This document shows positions 44,469 through 53,049 of a DNA stretch of 64,000 nucleotides, piece after piece. The notes under the pieces were generated by a model, which searched no databases, was not told where the DNA came from, and was given only the letters and a program-made list of their open reading frames with translations. Source of the DNA: DASRCB01 sp035653295 (lineage in GTDB: Bacteria > Acidobacteriota > Terriglobia > Bryobacterales > Bryobacteraceae); NCBI GenBank assembly GCA_035653295.1, contig DASRCB010000315.1:9687-73686 (forward strand), given 5' to 3'. A program made the translations under genes and the position numbers. The stretch's first letter is position 1. Each line of letters begins with the position of its first letter.

Positions 44469-45293
44469 ATGAGTTTTGCCAGGCTCGCGGGCGCCTTAGC
44501 GTTCCTTGGCCTTTTTCTCGCCCCGCCAGGCGGCGCCCAGCGCCTGACCGCAAATACCGTCGCCGCGGCCTCGCTGCCCCAGTTTCCTGTCGCAGAGACG
44601 CTCGATTACAGCGTGGAGTGGCGCATGTGGTACGCGGGCGCGGCGCGCGTCACGCTCCGCCCCGAGGCGAACCAGCAGTGGAAAACGGCCGTACATGTGC
44701 AGTCGGCGGGTCTCGTTTCCAAGCTCTTTACCGTAGACGACAATTACACCGCCAACCTCAACGGGCCCCGTTTCTGCGCCGACGACACGCGCCTGGACGC
44801 GATCGAAGGAAAGCGCCACAAGCTCACCACGGTCCAATACGATTACCGGCGCGATAAAGCGCGGTACAACGAGCGCGATCTGTTGAAGAACGCCACCATA
44901 AAGACGGCCGAGACGGACATACCGAACTGCGCCAGCGACATCATCGGCGCTCTCATCCGCCTGCGCACGCTGCGCCTCGAGCCTGGTCAGTCGGTGCAGA
45001 TCCCGGTGAGCGACGGCAAGAAGTTCGTCAATATCAAAGTCGACGCGCAGCAGCGTGAGCCGATTGTCACCAAACTCGGCAGGTTCAACACCATCCGCTG
45101 CGAGGCCAACATCTTCAACGGCGTTCTGTACTCGAAGAACGCGCGCATGTTGATCTGGCTTACCGATGATGCCCGCCATTTGCCGGTGCAGATTCGCATC
45201 CGCATGCAGCTGGTGATCGGCACCATCACTCTTTCCCTGGACAAGGAACAACACGGGGAAAACGCCGTCGCCGAGGTTCGGGACGTCCATTAA
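44469..45293 (+). CDS. Exported DUF3108-family protein
   Basis: A 274-residue exported protein. After the signal peptide (LAGALAFLGLFLAPPGGAQ) the segment ETLDYSVEWRMWYAGAARVT is the usual DUF3108 opening. FTVDDNYTANLN and a C-terminal beta-rich part (LITWLTDD-like, PVQIRIRMQLVIGTITLSL) follow. The function of DUF3108 is unknown; an outer-membrane or cell-envelope role is often suggested. The ATG at 44469 is preferred over an in-frame TTG at 44451. It heads a set of three same-strand exported unknowns. Confidence 0.72.
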   Translation: MSFARLAGALAFLGLFLAPPGGAQRLTANTVAAASLPQFPVAETLDYSVEWRMWYAGAARVTLRPEANQQWKTAVHVQSAGLVSKLFTVDDNYTANLNGPRFCADDTRLDAIEGKRHKLTTVQYDYRRDKARYNERDLLKNATIKTAETDIPNCASDIIGALIRLRTLRLEPGQSVQIPVSDGKKFVNIKVDAQQREPIVTKLGRFNTIRCEANIFNGVLYSKNARMLIWLTDDARHLPVQIRIRMQLVIGTITLSLDKEQHGENAVAEVRDVH

Positions 45294-45308
45294 ACTGAGA
45301 ATTAAGGA

Positions 45309-46400
45309 ATGCGTCGTTTCTTTCCGGCCCTGAGCGGGCTTGTACTCTGCGCCGTCGCGCTCGCGGCCGGTATGCGGATTTCCGTGGCTCAGCTCTCCGA
45401 TTTCATCAAGTCCTCGGTTGAGCAGAAGATCCCCGACAAGGAAGTCGCGCAGTATGTGCGCACTATCACGCTGACCGATCGGCTTGACTCGGAAACCATC
45501 GAGAATCTGCAGTCGCTCGGCGCCGGTCCGAAGACGGTGGAGGCGTTGCGCACGCTGATTACGCCATCGGCCCGGCTGGCCCCCCCGCCTCCTCCGACGG
45601 AAGCGACTCCCGCCCAGCAGTTGCCGCCGCGTCCGCCGCCGGATTCGATGGAACAGGCCCGCCTCATCGATGCCGTTCGCGACTACGCCCTCAATTACAC
45701 GAAGCAGCTGCCGAATTTTATCTGCCTGCGAGTCATCCGCCGCTACTACGATCCGACCAGTTCGAAGGACTGGCGCCACCTGGACACGATTACCGCGAAG
45801 CTCACCTACTTCGATCAGAAAGAGGATTACCAGGTTATCGGCGTGAGCGACCGCCCCGATGCAACCAGCGTCCCGCTGTTCAGCCTCGGCGGAACGATGT
45901 CTGCCGGTGAATTCGGCACCGACCTGCGCGAGATCTTTGCTCCCTCCTCGCAGGCCCATTTCGAATGGGACCATTGGGGCCGTCTGAACGGCCGGCTCGT
46001 TTACGTCTTCTCCTACGCCATCGATCAGGAGCACTCGAAATACAGCGTGCAGTTCGAGCACATGGAGCCGATCCTGCCGGCCTATAAAGGCCTGATCTAT
46101 GTGGATAAGGCGACGGGAATGGTAGTCCGCCTGACGCTCGATCCCCAGCTGCCGCCGGGCTTCCCGGTGAAGTCGGCGCACACGGTGATGGATTACGATT
46201 ACCAGAAGATCGGCGACAACGAGTACCTTCTGCCCCAGAAAGCCGTACTGACCAGCGACCTGGACCGCTATATGTCGCGCAACGAAACCGAGTTCCGCCT
46301 GTATCATCGGTACGGCGCTGAGGCCACCGTCACCTTCGGTGATGAGCCCCCGCCGCCGCTGCCCGACAAGACCGAAGACAAATCGAAACCGAAGCAGTAG
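45309..46400 (+). CDS. Exported protein of unknown function, paralogue of the next gene
   Basis: A 363-residue exported protein with signal peptide FPALSGLVLCAVALAAG. An N-terminal helical part (DKEVAQYVRTITLTDRLDSE) and a Pro-rich linker (PPPPPTEATPAQQLPPRPPP) precede a conserved C-terminal domain. That domain has LPNFICLRVIRRYYDP, GEFGTDLREIFAPSSQAHFE, PAYKGLIYVDKATGMVVRL and FRLYHRYGAEATVTF. The same landmarks recur in the protein encoded next, so the two are tandem paralogues. An AAGGA abuts the ATG. The function is unknown. Confidence 0.65.
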   Translation: MRRFFPALSGLVLCAVALAAGMRISVAQLSDFIKSSVEQKIPDKEVAQYVRTITLTDRLDSETIENLQSLGAGPKTVEALRTLITPSARLAPPPPPTEATPAQQLPPRPPPDSMEQARLIDAVRDYALNYTKQLPNFICLRVIRRYYDPTSSKDWRHLDTITAKLTYFDQKEDYQVIGVSDRPDATSVPLFSLGGTMSAGEFGTDLREIFAPSSQAHFEWDHWGRLNGRLVYVFSYAIDQEHSKYSVQFEHMEPILPAYKGLIYVDKATGMVVRLTLDPQLPPGFPVKSAHTVMDYDYQKIGDNEYLLPQKAVLTSDLDRYMSRNETEFRLYHRYGAEATVTFGDEPPPPLPDKTEDKSKPKQ

Positions 46401-46403
46401 TCG

Positions 46404-47870
46404 ATGCCGTCTGTAGCTGCGATGACCCGTCCGTTGCTGGCAGCCCTGTTCTCCGCCGGCCTCGCCCTCGCGCAGATCGGTATCCCTGGCCAGTCCGGTC
46501 CGCCCTACTGCCCGCCGGGAGCATGCACCCAGGGCCCCACGGGGGGCATTCCCCTGCCCGGCCGGCACAAGAAGGAAAAGAATAATGAGGACCTGAAACA
46601 GGTCACCGGCAGGATCATCGAGATCAACGCCGATCAGCTCACGGTCGAGTCCACGGATCACCGCGAGATCACGAGCGCGCTGATGAAGACGACGAAGGTG
46701 CTCGACGGTCTCGAGCAGGTGAAGCTCGATGCGCTCGCAGTGGGCCAGACGGTCATGCTGGAGTTGCGCGAAGACGACCGCGGCAACTTCACCGCCGTGA
46801 ATGTACAGATCACCGCCAAGCCGCCGTCGACCGTCGTATCGCAGGCGCCCAAAGACCCCGCGCGCGCCGCCGACGACAATGGTCCGCCGAAGCTTCATCG
46901 TGGCGGTGCGGAGCAATCGGCCGGCGCAGCGCCCGCTGCCGCCGCTGACGATACGGCTCCGGAGCCTCCTTCCACTGTGGTAGAAAACGCGCCCTCGAAC
47001 GTCGCGGCCGAGGCCGACGATGGCGAGCGCCCGGTGCTGCGCCGAGGTAAGCCGCGCGAAACGGCCACAGCGCCGAAAGCCGCTCCGGTCGAGGTCGCGT
47101 CAGCCAAAACGACACCCGTTGCGCAGCCGGAAGCCGAATCGCCTCGGGAGCCCGTCCAACAGCCCGGCTCTGTCGAGAATAGCGAGGATGCGTTTCTGGA
47201 GAAGGCTCGCGATACGGCCGAGGAGTTCACTGAAGGATTGCCCAACTTCGTCTGCACGGAAATGGTCACGCGCTATTACAGCGAGGCATTTCATGGCGTG
47301 GATTGGAAGCCGATCGACGTGGTTACGACGAAAGTTGTGTACGAGGGCGGAAAAGAGAGTTACAAGGACACCACCGTCAACGGCAAAAAGGCCGACCCGG
47401 AGAAGAGCGGCTCATGGTCCTACGGCGAGTTCGGCACCGTGCTCGTGGGGCTGTTTCATCCCGGGACAGCGGCGCGCTTCACCTTCGCGCACGACAGCCA
47501 GATCAACGGTTTCAGCGCGAAAATGTTCGATCTCGAAGTGGAGCGGCCCCGGTCCAACTGGACCATCCACGAGGGCGGCCAGCAGATCCGGCCAGCCTAC
47601 AAGGGCTCGGTGTGGATCGACAAAGCGAGCCATCGCGTGATTCGCCTGGAGATGCAGGCCGTCGATATTCCCAAAGAGTTCCCGCTGGACACTTCGGAGA
47701 TGGCGCTCGACTACCAATACGTCTCCCTGGGCGCGAAAAAGTTCCTCGTGCCGGTGCATGCCGAAGTGCTCGCATGCCATCGCGGCACGCCGCAGTGCGA
47801 CAAGAACGCCATCGATTTCCGTAACTACCACAAGTTCGGAAGCGAGAGCGACGTCACATTCGGCCAGTAA
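46404..47870 (+). CDS. Exported protein of unknown function, paralogue of the preceding gene
   Basis: A 488-residue exported protein that starts three bases after the previous stop. The signal segment (LLAALFSAGLALAQI) is followed by a Gly/Pro-rich part and a small domain that looks like an OB-type fold (DLKQVTGRIIEINADQLTVE). A long low-complexity Ala/Pro/Glu linker comes next. The C-terminal domain repeats its neighbour's landmarks: LPNFVCTEMVTRYYSEA, GEFGTVLVGLFHPGTAARF, PAYKGSVWIDKASHRVIRL and FRNYHKFGSESDVTFGQ. The function is unknown. Its 3' end overlaps the thioesterase gene on the other strand by 17 bases. Confidence 0.65.
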   Translation: MPSVAAMTRPLLAALFSAGLALAQIGIPGQSGPPYCPPGACTQGPTGGIPLPGRHKKEKNNEDLKQVTGRIIEINADQLTVESTDHREITSALMKTTKVLDGLEQVKLDALAVGQTVMLELREDDRGNFTAVNVQITAKPPSTVVSQAPKDPARAADDNGPPKLHRGGAEQSAGAAPAAAADDTAPEPPSTVVENAPSNVAAEADDGERPVLRRGKPRETATAPKAAPVEVASAKTTPVAQPEAESPREPVQQPGSVENSEDAFLEKARDTAEEFTEGLPNFVCTEMVTRYYSEAFHGVDWKPIDVVTTKVVYEGGKESYKDTTVNGKKADPEKSGSWSYGEFGTVLVGLFHPGTAARFTFAHDSQINGFSAKMFDLEVERPRSNWTIHEGGQQIRPAYKGSVWIDKASHRVIRLEMQAVDIPKEFPLDTSEMALDYQYVSLGAKKFLVPVHAEVLACHRGTPQCDKNAIDFRNYHKFGSESDVTFGQ

Positions 47871-48261
47871 TTCCAAACGCGTCGTAATACTTCGCGGGCA
47901 GGGAAGCCGGCCGGAAATCGCGGCCCACCCACACGTGCCGCGTCATGCCCGTGGCCAGCAGGCGCTCTCCCTCGTGCAGTTCGTAGCAGAAGGTCACGAC
48001 CTTTCGATTCGCCGTTTCGATCCACGTCTTCACCGTGACCTCGTCGTCATACCGCGCCGGTGCGCGATAGCGGCACTCGACCTGGGCGACGGCCAGCGCC
48101 AGCCCCTCGCACTCTTCCACGTCGCGATAGCGCACGCCCTGCGCGCGGCAATACTCCACACGCCCCATCTCCATCCAGACGAGATAATTCGCGTGATAGA
48201 CGACACCCATCTGGTCCGTCTCCGCGTAACGCACGCGGAACGACATCTCATGCGCTTTCAT
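47854..48261 (-). CDS. Acyl-CoA thioesterase (YbgC/4-hydroxybenzoyl-CoA type)
   Basis: A 135-residue hotdog-fold thioesterase. The signature FRVRYAETDQMGVVYHANYL, with the catalytic Asp in TDQMG, is diagnostic of the YbgC/4HBT group. VKTWIETANRKVVTFCYELH forms part of the central sheet. Such enzymes hydrolyse short acyl-CoA or aromatic-CoA thioesters. No tol-pal genes, the usual ybgC neighbours, are nearby, so the substrate is unassigned. Confidence 0.88.
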   Translation of the reverse strand: MKAHEMSFRVRYAETDQMGVVYHANYLVWMEMGRVEYCRAQGVRYRDVEECEGLALAVAQVECRYRAPARYDDEVTVKTWIETANRKVVTFCYELHEGERLLATGMTRHVWVGRDFRPASLPAKYYDAFGITGRM

Positions 48262-48324
48262 CCAGTCCGATTATATGTGTGGGGCCGTTCGGCTCCTCAC
48301 GGCTCACCGTGTCTGGAACGGCGC

Positions 48325-48846
48325 TTAACCCGCGCGCACGCCGGCGTCAGCTCCGGTGTTGCTGGTTTGTCCCGCTGCCAGCCCCGTCGGTTTCGGCTCG
48401 CACGTCTCCCCCTGCGGATCATCGCTCATCAACTCCAGCAACTGCCCCAGCTTCTCTGCCATGTCCTTGTCCAGGGGTCTCAACGCGATGTATTCCCTGA
48501 TGGCGTCGCAGTGCTGGCCGATCAGCAGATAGCTGATGCCCAGGCTATAGTGCGGGTCGGCGTAGCGGGGGTTCAGCCGGATGGCGTGCTTGTAGTCGCG
48601 GATCTTGCCCTCGTTATCGCCGAGCTTGCCGCGGCAGAAGCCGGCCTGGAACCAGGCGCGCGGGTCGCGGGGGTTGAGTTCGACCGCGCGTTGGAAGTAG
48701 CGCAGGGCGGATTCGTAGTCGTCGTGGGCGAGGAAAACGAGCCCGGCCGAGAAGGGCTGCTCCCAGCTGACCTGCGCACCGCCGATGGCGCAGAAGAGCA
48801 TCGAAAGCGCCGCAAAAACGGCCTTCCGAAGACAATCCTGTACCAT
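48325..48846 (-). CDS. Exported TPR-repeat protein
   Basis: A 173-residue exported protein. The signal peptide runs VFAALSMLFCAIGGAQ. Three tetratricopeptide repeats follow: AGLVFLAHDDYESALRYFQR, PRAWFQAGFCRGKLGDNEGK and PHYSLGISYLLIGQHCDAIR. The acidic/polar tail is disordered. TPR proteins mediate protein contacts; no partner is evident. Its ATG is 12 bases from the divergent ileS ATG. A much longer reading of this frame through ileS is an artefact. Confidence 0.75.
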   Translation of the reverse strand: MVQDCLRKAVFAALSMLFCAIGGAQVSWEQPFSAGLVFLAHDDYESALRYFQRAVELNPRDPRAWFQAGFCRGKLGDNEGKIRDYKHAIRLNPRYADPHYSLGISYLLIGQHCDAIREYIALRPLDKDMAEKLGQLLELMSDDPQGETCEPKPTGLAAGQTSNTGADAGVRAG

Positions 48847-48858
48847 AGTTATATAGTA
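48847..48858. promoter_or_regulatory. 12-bp divergent start region between the TPR gene and ileS
   Basis: Only AGTTATATAGTA separates the two divergent ATG codons. The centre is the palindrome TATATA and the flanks give weak -10-like hexamers on both strands (CATAGT at 48844-48849 on plus, TACTAT at 48858-48853 on minus). There is no room for ribosome-binding sites, so both messages would be leaderless or begin inside the opposite gene. Confidence 0.4.
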
Positions 48859-51708
48859 ATGGATTCTCCGAAATCCGGGCCGGTTACAACGGCCGACCGA
48901 TCCACCTTCGATCCGCGGAAGACCGTCAACCTGCCGAAGACCGCCTTCCCCATGAAAGCCAATCTGGCCCAGCGGGAGCCGGAGTTGCTGGCGCGCTGGA
49001 CGGCCGACGGGCTCTATGAGAAGATTCGCGCCGCGCGCGCGGGCCGGCCGCAATGGATCCTGCACGACGGCCCGCCATACGCCAACGGGCGCATCCACCT
49101 CGGCACCGCGTTCAACAAAATCCTGAAGGACTTCATCGTCAAGCTGAAAACGATGGAGGGCTACGACTCGCCCTACATCCCCGGCTGGGACTGCCACGGG
49201 TTGCCCATCGAACTCAAAGTGGACAGCGAACTGGGGGCGAAGAAGGCGCAGATGACCGCGGCGCAGATTCGTGCCGAGTGCCGCAGCTACGCGGAGAAGT
49301 TCATCGGCATCATGACCCGGGATTTCAAGCGCCTCGGTGTTCTGGGCCGCTGGGAAGATCCGTATCTCACCATGTCGGCGCATTACGAAGCCGTCATCGC
49401 GGGCGCGTTCGTGGAGTTCCTGGACAAGGGCTACGTCTACAAGGGACTGAAGCCGGTGAACTGGTGCATACGGGATCGTACGGCGCTGGCCGAGGCGGAG
49501 GTCGACTACGAGAACCACACCAGTCCGTCGATCTGGGTAAGGTTCCGGCTCCAGTCCGATCCGGCGCTGATCGATCCGGCGCTGGCGGGGCGGGATGTTT
49601 ATGGGCTGATCTGGACCACTACCCCGTGGACCATTCCCGCCAATATGGCCATCGCATTCCACCCGCGGTTCGAGTATGTCGCGGTTGAGGTTGGGACAGA
49701 GGTCTACATCGTCGCGCTCGAGTTGCTGAACGTTACGGCGGAGAAGTGCGGCTGGGGGCAGCCGAAGGTCATCGCCGCATTTCCCGGCTCGCGGATCGAA
49801 GGGGCCATTTTCCGGCATCCGTTCCTCGAGCGGGATTCGATTGGCATTCTTGCGGATCATGTCACGCTCGAGCAGGGAACCGGGGCTGTGCATACCGCGC
49901 CGGGGCACGGGCAGGAAGACTATGTCATTGGGCAGAAGTACGGGATTGCGACTTACTGCCCCGTCGATGGCTCGGGGCGATTTTTCCGCGCGGAGGGCGC
50001 GCCCGGGGTGCTGCCCGATGAGTTGATCGGGCTCACGGTGTGGGAAGCGAACCCGGTGGTCATCGACATTCTGAAGCGCCACGGCGCGCTGCTGCACACC
50101 GAGGACCTGGAGCACAGCTATCCGCACTGCTGGCGTTGTCATCGGCCGACCATTTTCCGCGCCACCGAGCAATGGTTCATCGGTATGGAGCGCAACGGCC
50201 TGCGTCAGCGGGCGCTCGATTCCGTGAAGCGCGTCAAGTGGATGCCCGAGTGGGGCGAAGAGCGCATGGGCAACATGATCGCCATGCGGCCCGACTGGTG
50301 CATCTCGCGGCAGCGCGTGTGGGGCGTGCCGATTATCGTGTTTTACTGCGACGCCTGCAACGAAACCGTGACCGACCGGCGCGTGCTGGATCGGGTGGTG
50401 GCGCAGTTCGCCGAATCGACCGCGGACGTGTGGTGGCAGAAATCGGCCGAAGAGCTTGCCGGGCCCGATGCAAAGTGCCCGAAATGCGGCGGTTCGAGCC
50501 TGCGCAAAGAGAACGACATTCTGGACGTGTGGTTCGATTCCGGGTCGAGCCACCTGGCGGTGCTGACGCCGGAAAACGGCCTGCGCTGGCCGTCGGATCT
50601 TTATCTGGAAGGCGGAGATCAGTATCGCGGGTGGTTCCACAGCTCGCTGCTGGTAGGCGTGGGGCTGCGCGGCGAGGCGCCCTACCGGCAGTGCGCGACC
50701 AATGGATGGGCCCTGAATCAGCAGGGCGACATCATGTCCAAGTCGAAGGGCAACGCCATTGAGCCCGAGGCGGTGATCAAAAAATTCGGCGCGGACGTGT
50801 TGCGGCTGTGGGCGGCCTCGGTGGACTTTTCGGAAGACGTCCGGATTTCCGACACCATTCTGGAGCGGTTATCGGAAGCGTATCGAAAAATCCGCAACAC
50901 CTTCAAATACGCTCTGGGAAATTTGTACGATTTCGACGCGGCGCGCGATGCCGTGCCGTTCAGCGAGCTGCCGGAGATCGACCAGTGGATTCTGCTGCGT
51001 GCCGAGGACCTGATCCGGCGGTGCCGGGCGTGGTACGACGAGTTCGCGTTCCACAAGGTCTATCGCGCGATTTACGATTTCACCACCACGGACCTGAGCG
51101 CGGTGTACTTCGATGTGCTCAAGGACCGGCTGTACACGCGCGCGGCGGAATCGCAGGCGCGGCGCAGCGGGCAGACCGCCGTCTGGCGCCTGACCTGGGC
51201 GCTGGTCCGGCTGATTGCGCCGCTGCTGCCGTTCACCATGGAAGAGGTCTGGGGTTATTTCGGCAAGCCTGCGGGCGCGCCGGAGAGCGTGCACCTGGCC
51301 GAGCTGCCCGCGCCGGAGGAAGTCACCGAAGGGCTGGCGCCGGAGCAGCGGGCACGGCTGGCGAACTGGGATCGGCTGATGGCCGTCCGCGGCGACGTGC
51401 AGAAGAGCCTCGAAAAAGCGCGTGAGAAGAAGCTGATCGGCGCCTCGCTGGAGGCGCGGGTGCGGATCTCGGCCGATGGCGATGTACGGCCGCTGCTGGA
51501 GCAGTACGCCGCGGAACTGCCGGCGCTGTTCATCGTGTCTCAGGTCGAGCTTGGCAATCCCGCGCCGGAGATCACTGTCGAGGTGGAGCGCGCCGAGGGC
51601 GATAAGTGCGAGCGGTGCTGGAAATATACGAGTGAAGTTGGTGAGGATCCTGCCTGGCCGGGGCTCTGCCGCTCCTGCCGAGAGGCGATTGGGGTGACCC
51701 TGAAGTGA
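48859..51708 (+). CDS. ileS: Isoleucyl-tRNA synthetase
   Basis: IleRS charges tRNA-Ile and edits valine. The 949-residue class I enzyme has the HIGH-type motif HLGTAFNKILKDFIVK after DGPPYANGRI, the editing domain (TTTPWTIPANMAIAFHP-type), the KMSKS motif MSKSKGNAIEP and a C-terminal zinc finger with CERCW and CRSC. The ATG at 48859 gives an extension of about 18 residues before VNLPKTAFPMKANL; no better start is visible. lspA starts at its stop codon. Confidence 0.97.
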   Translation: MDSPKSGPVTTADRSTFDPRKTVNLPKTAFPMKANLAQREPELLARWTADGLYEKIRAARAGRPQWILHDGPPYANGRIHLGTAFNKILKDFIVKLKTMEGYDSPYIPGWDCHGLPIELKVDSELGAKKAQMTAAQIRAECRSYAEKFIGIMTRDFKRLGVLGRWEDPYLTMSAHYEAVIAGAFVEFLDKGYVYKGLKPVNWCIRDRTALAEAEVDYENHTSPSIWVRFRLQSDPALIDPALAGRDVYGLIWTTTPWTIPANMAIAFHPRFEYVAVEVGTEVYIVALELLNVTAEKCGWGQPKVIAAFPGSRIEGAIFRHPFLERDSIGILADHVTLEQGTGAVHTAPGHGQEDYVIGQKYGIATYCPVDGSGRFFRAEGAPGVLPDELIGLTVWEANPVVIDILKRHGALLHTEDLEHSYPHCWRCHRPTIFRATEQWFIGMERNGLRQRALDSVKRVKWMPEWGEERMGNMIAMRPDWCISRQRVWGVPIIVFYCDACNETVTDRRVLDRVVAQFAESTADVWWQKSAEELAGPDAKCPKCGGSSLRKENDILDVWFDSGSSHLAVLTPENGLRWPSDLYLEGGDQYRGWFHSSLLVGVGLRGEAPYRQCATNGWALNQQGDIMSKSKGNAIEPEAVIKKFGADVLRLWAASVDFSEDVRISDTILERLSEAYRKIRNTFKYALGNLYDFDAARDAVPFSELPEIDQWILLRAEDLIRRCRAWYDEFAFHKVYRAIYDFTTTDLSAVYFDVLKDRLYTRAAESQARRSGQTAVWRLTWALVRLIAPLLPFTMEEVWGYFGKPAGAPESVHLAELPAPEEVTEGLAPEQRARLANWDRLMAVRGDVQKSLEKAREKKLIGASLEARVRISADGDVRPLLEQYAAELPALFIVSQVELGNPAPEITVEVERAEGDKCERCWKYTSEVGEDPAWPGLCRSCREAIGVTLK

Positions 51709-52283
51709 TGGGGGAGGCTGCACCAGGCCGGCTCAGAGCCCGCGGCGCCCTGGCATCCTGCCCCACATGGCTTCCGTTTGCTGTCGCCTTCGTTGTTTTT
51801 GCGCTGGATCAAATCAGCAAATGGGTGATTAAGACCCGGCTTTCCACCTGGGACACGGTTCACGTCATTCCGGGGTTCTTCAATATCGTCCATGCCGAAA
51901 ACCGGGGCGTCGCCTTTGGTTTCCTCGCCGCGTCGAGCGGAGCCGTGCGCGGCATCGTGCTGGTGGGCGTGGCGGCGGCGGTGCTGGTGTATGTGACCGT
52001 GCTGCTGTGGACCGGCCGCACCCGGGAGAATACGCTGCTGACCATGGCGCTGGCGCTGGTCCTGGGCGGCGCCATGGGGAACCTCTACGATCGCCTGGCT
52101 CGCGGAACGGTCACCGACTTCATCGAGGTCTATGCCGGGGACCACTACTTCCCGGCCTTCAACGTAGCCGACAGCGCCATCTCCATCGGCGGGGCGCTGC
52201 TGGTGCTGGATATGCTGCGCTCGCGCGGGCCGAAGCACGGATTGGAAGCGGACGATGTTTCCCAGGCTCATCTCAATCGGTAA
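51708..52283 (+). CDS. lspA: Lipoprotein signal peptidase (signal peptidase II)
   Basis: LspA cleaves diacylated prolipoproteins in the inner membrane. The 191-residue protein has four helices and the catalytic pair Asp137 in TVTDFIEVY and Asp155 in FNVADSAI, after the conserved MGNLYDRLARG. About 20 extra residues precede the first helix. The ATG overlaps the ileS stop by one base; a GTG three bases earlier is the alternative. It overlaps lgt by 29 bases. ileS-lspA is a common pair. Confidence 0.95.
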   Translation: MGEAAPGRLRARGALASCPTWLPFAVAFVVFALDQISKWVIKTRLSTWDTVHVIPGFFNIVHAENRGVAFGFLAASSGAVRGIVLVGVAAAVLVYVTVLLWTGRTRENTLLTMALALVLGGAMGNLYDRLARGTVTDFIEVYAGDHYFPAFNVADSAISIGGALLVLDMLRSRGPKHGLEADDVSQAHLNR

Positions 52284-53049
52284 CTTCTGGATCCCGACTT
52301 ATGGCGTGCTGGTCGCCATTGGCTTCCTGGTGGGCCTGTACATCACCGTGAAGCTGGCCAAAGAGAAGGGCCTGCCCCCGGACCAGATCGCGAATCTGGG
52401 AATCTATTGCGGAATTGCCGGGCTGGCCGGCGGCAAGATCGCGATGTTTTTGTTCGACTGGCGGGTTTATTGGAATAACCCCGGCGAAATATTCTCGCGG
52501 GAGACCTTGCAGGCGGCCGGCGTTTATCAGGGCGGCCTGGTGCTGGCGCTGCTGGTCGCGGCGTGGTACATCCACCACAACAAGCTGCCGTGGCTGTCCA
52601 CGCTCGATGTCTTCGCCCCGGGAGTAGCGATCGGACACGGCATCGGGCGGCTGGGATGTCTCGCCGCGGGCTGCTGCTGGGGCCTGCCGACCAGGCTGCC
52701 GTGGGGCATCACGTTTACCAATCCCGAGGCCGGCCGATTGACCGGCGTGCCCCTGGGCGTGCGGCTGCAGCCTACGCAGATCTACGAGGCCCTGGTGGAA
52801 GCCGCGATATTCGGGTTCCTGATCTGGCGCATTCGCAGGCCGCATCGGGCGGGAGAGGTTATGGGGCTGTATCTGGTGCTCTACTCCATAGCGCGATTCT
52901 TCATTGAGTTCGTGCGTGAGCATGAGCAGCCCACCCAGCTCGGCCTGTCGCTGACCCAGTGGATCGCGATCGCCACGTTCCTGCTCGGTGTCTGGTTCCT
53001 GCTGAACCGGACGGCGGCGCCGCGCGATGTCGCGGCGCGGCATGCATGA
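52255..53049 (+). CDS. lgt: Prolipoprotein diacylglyceryl transferase
   Basis: Lgt attaches diacylglycerol to the lipobox Cys, the step before LspA. The 264-residue polytopic protein has the Lgt signature GHGIGRLGCLAAGCCWG, the early YGVLVAIGFLVGLYITVK helix and the C-terminal segment SIARFFIEFVREHEQ. Together with lspA this makes a lipoprotein maturation pair. The 3' end overlaps queG by four bases (ATGA). Confidence 0.96.
   Translation: MFPRLISIGNFWIPTYGVLVAIGFLVGLYITVKLAKEKGLPPDQIANLGIYCGIAGLAGGKIAMFLFDWRVYWNNPGEIFSRETLQAAGVYQGGLVLALLVAAWYIHHNKLPWLSTLDVFAPGVAIGHGIGRLGCLAAGCCWGLPTRLPWGITFTNPEAGRLTGVPLGVRLQPTQIYEALVEAAIFGFLIWRIRRPHRAGEVMGLYLVLYSIARFFIEFVREHEQPTQLGLSLTQWIAIATFLLGVWFLLNRTAAPRDVAARHA

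Noticed and set aside
44496..46916. An 806-codon minus-strand frame opposite three exported-protein genes
   Set aside because: Low-complexity composition typical of an antisense shadow. The plus-strand genes have signal peptides and conserved domains.
47758..48858. Upstream extension of the ileS frame by 367 codons
   Set aside because: The extension runs through the thioesterase and TPR genes in antisense and lacks family similarity; the ATG at 48859 fits the IleRS N-terminus.
48325..50640. A 771-codon minus-strand frame opposite ileS
   Set aside because: Only its last 173 codons match a real protein (the TPR gene). The rest is the antisense shadow of ileS in a GC-rich genome and shows no family motif.
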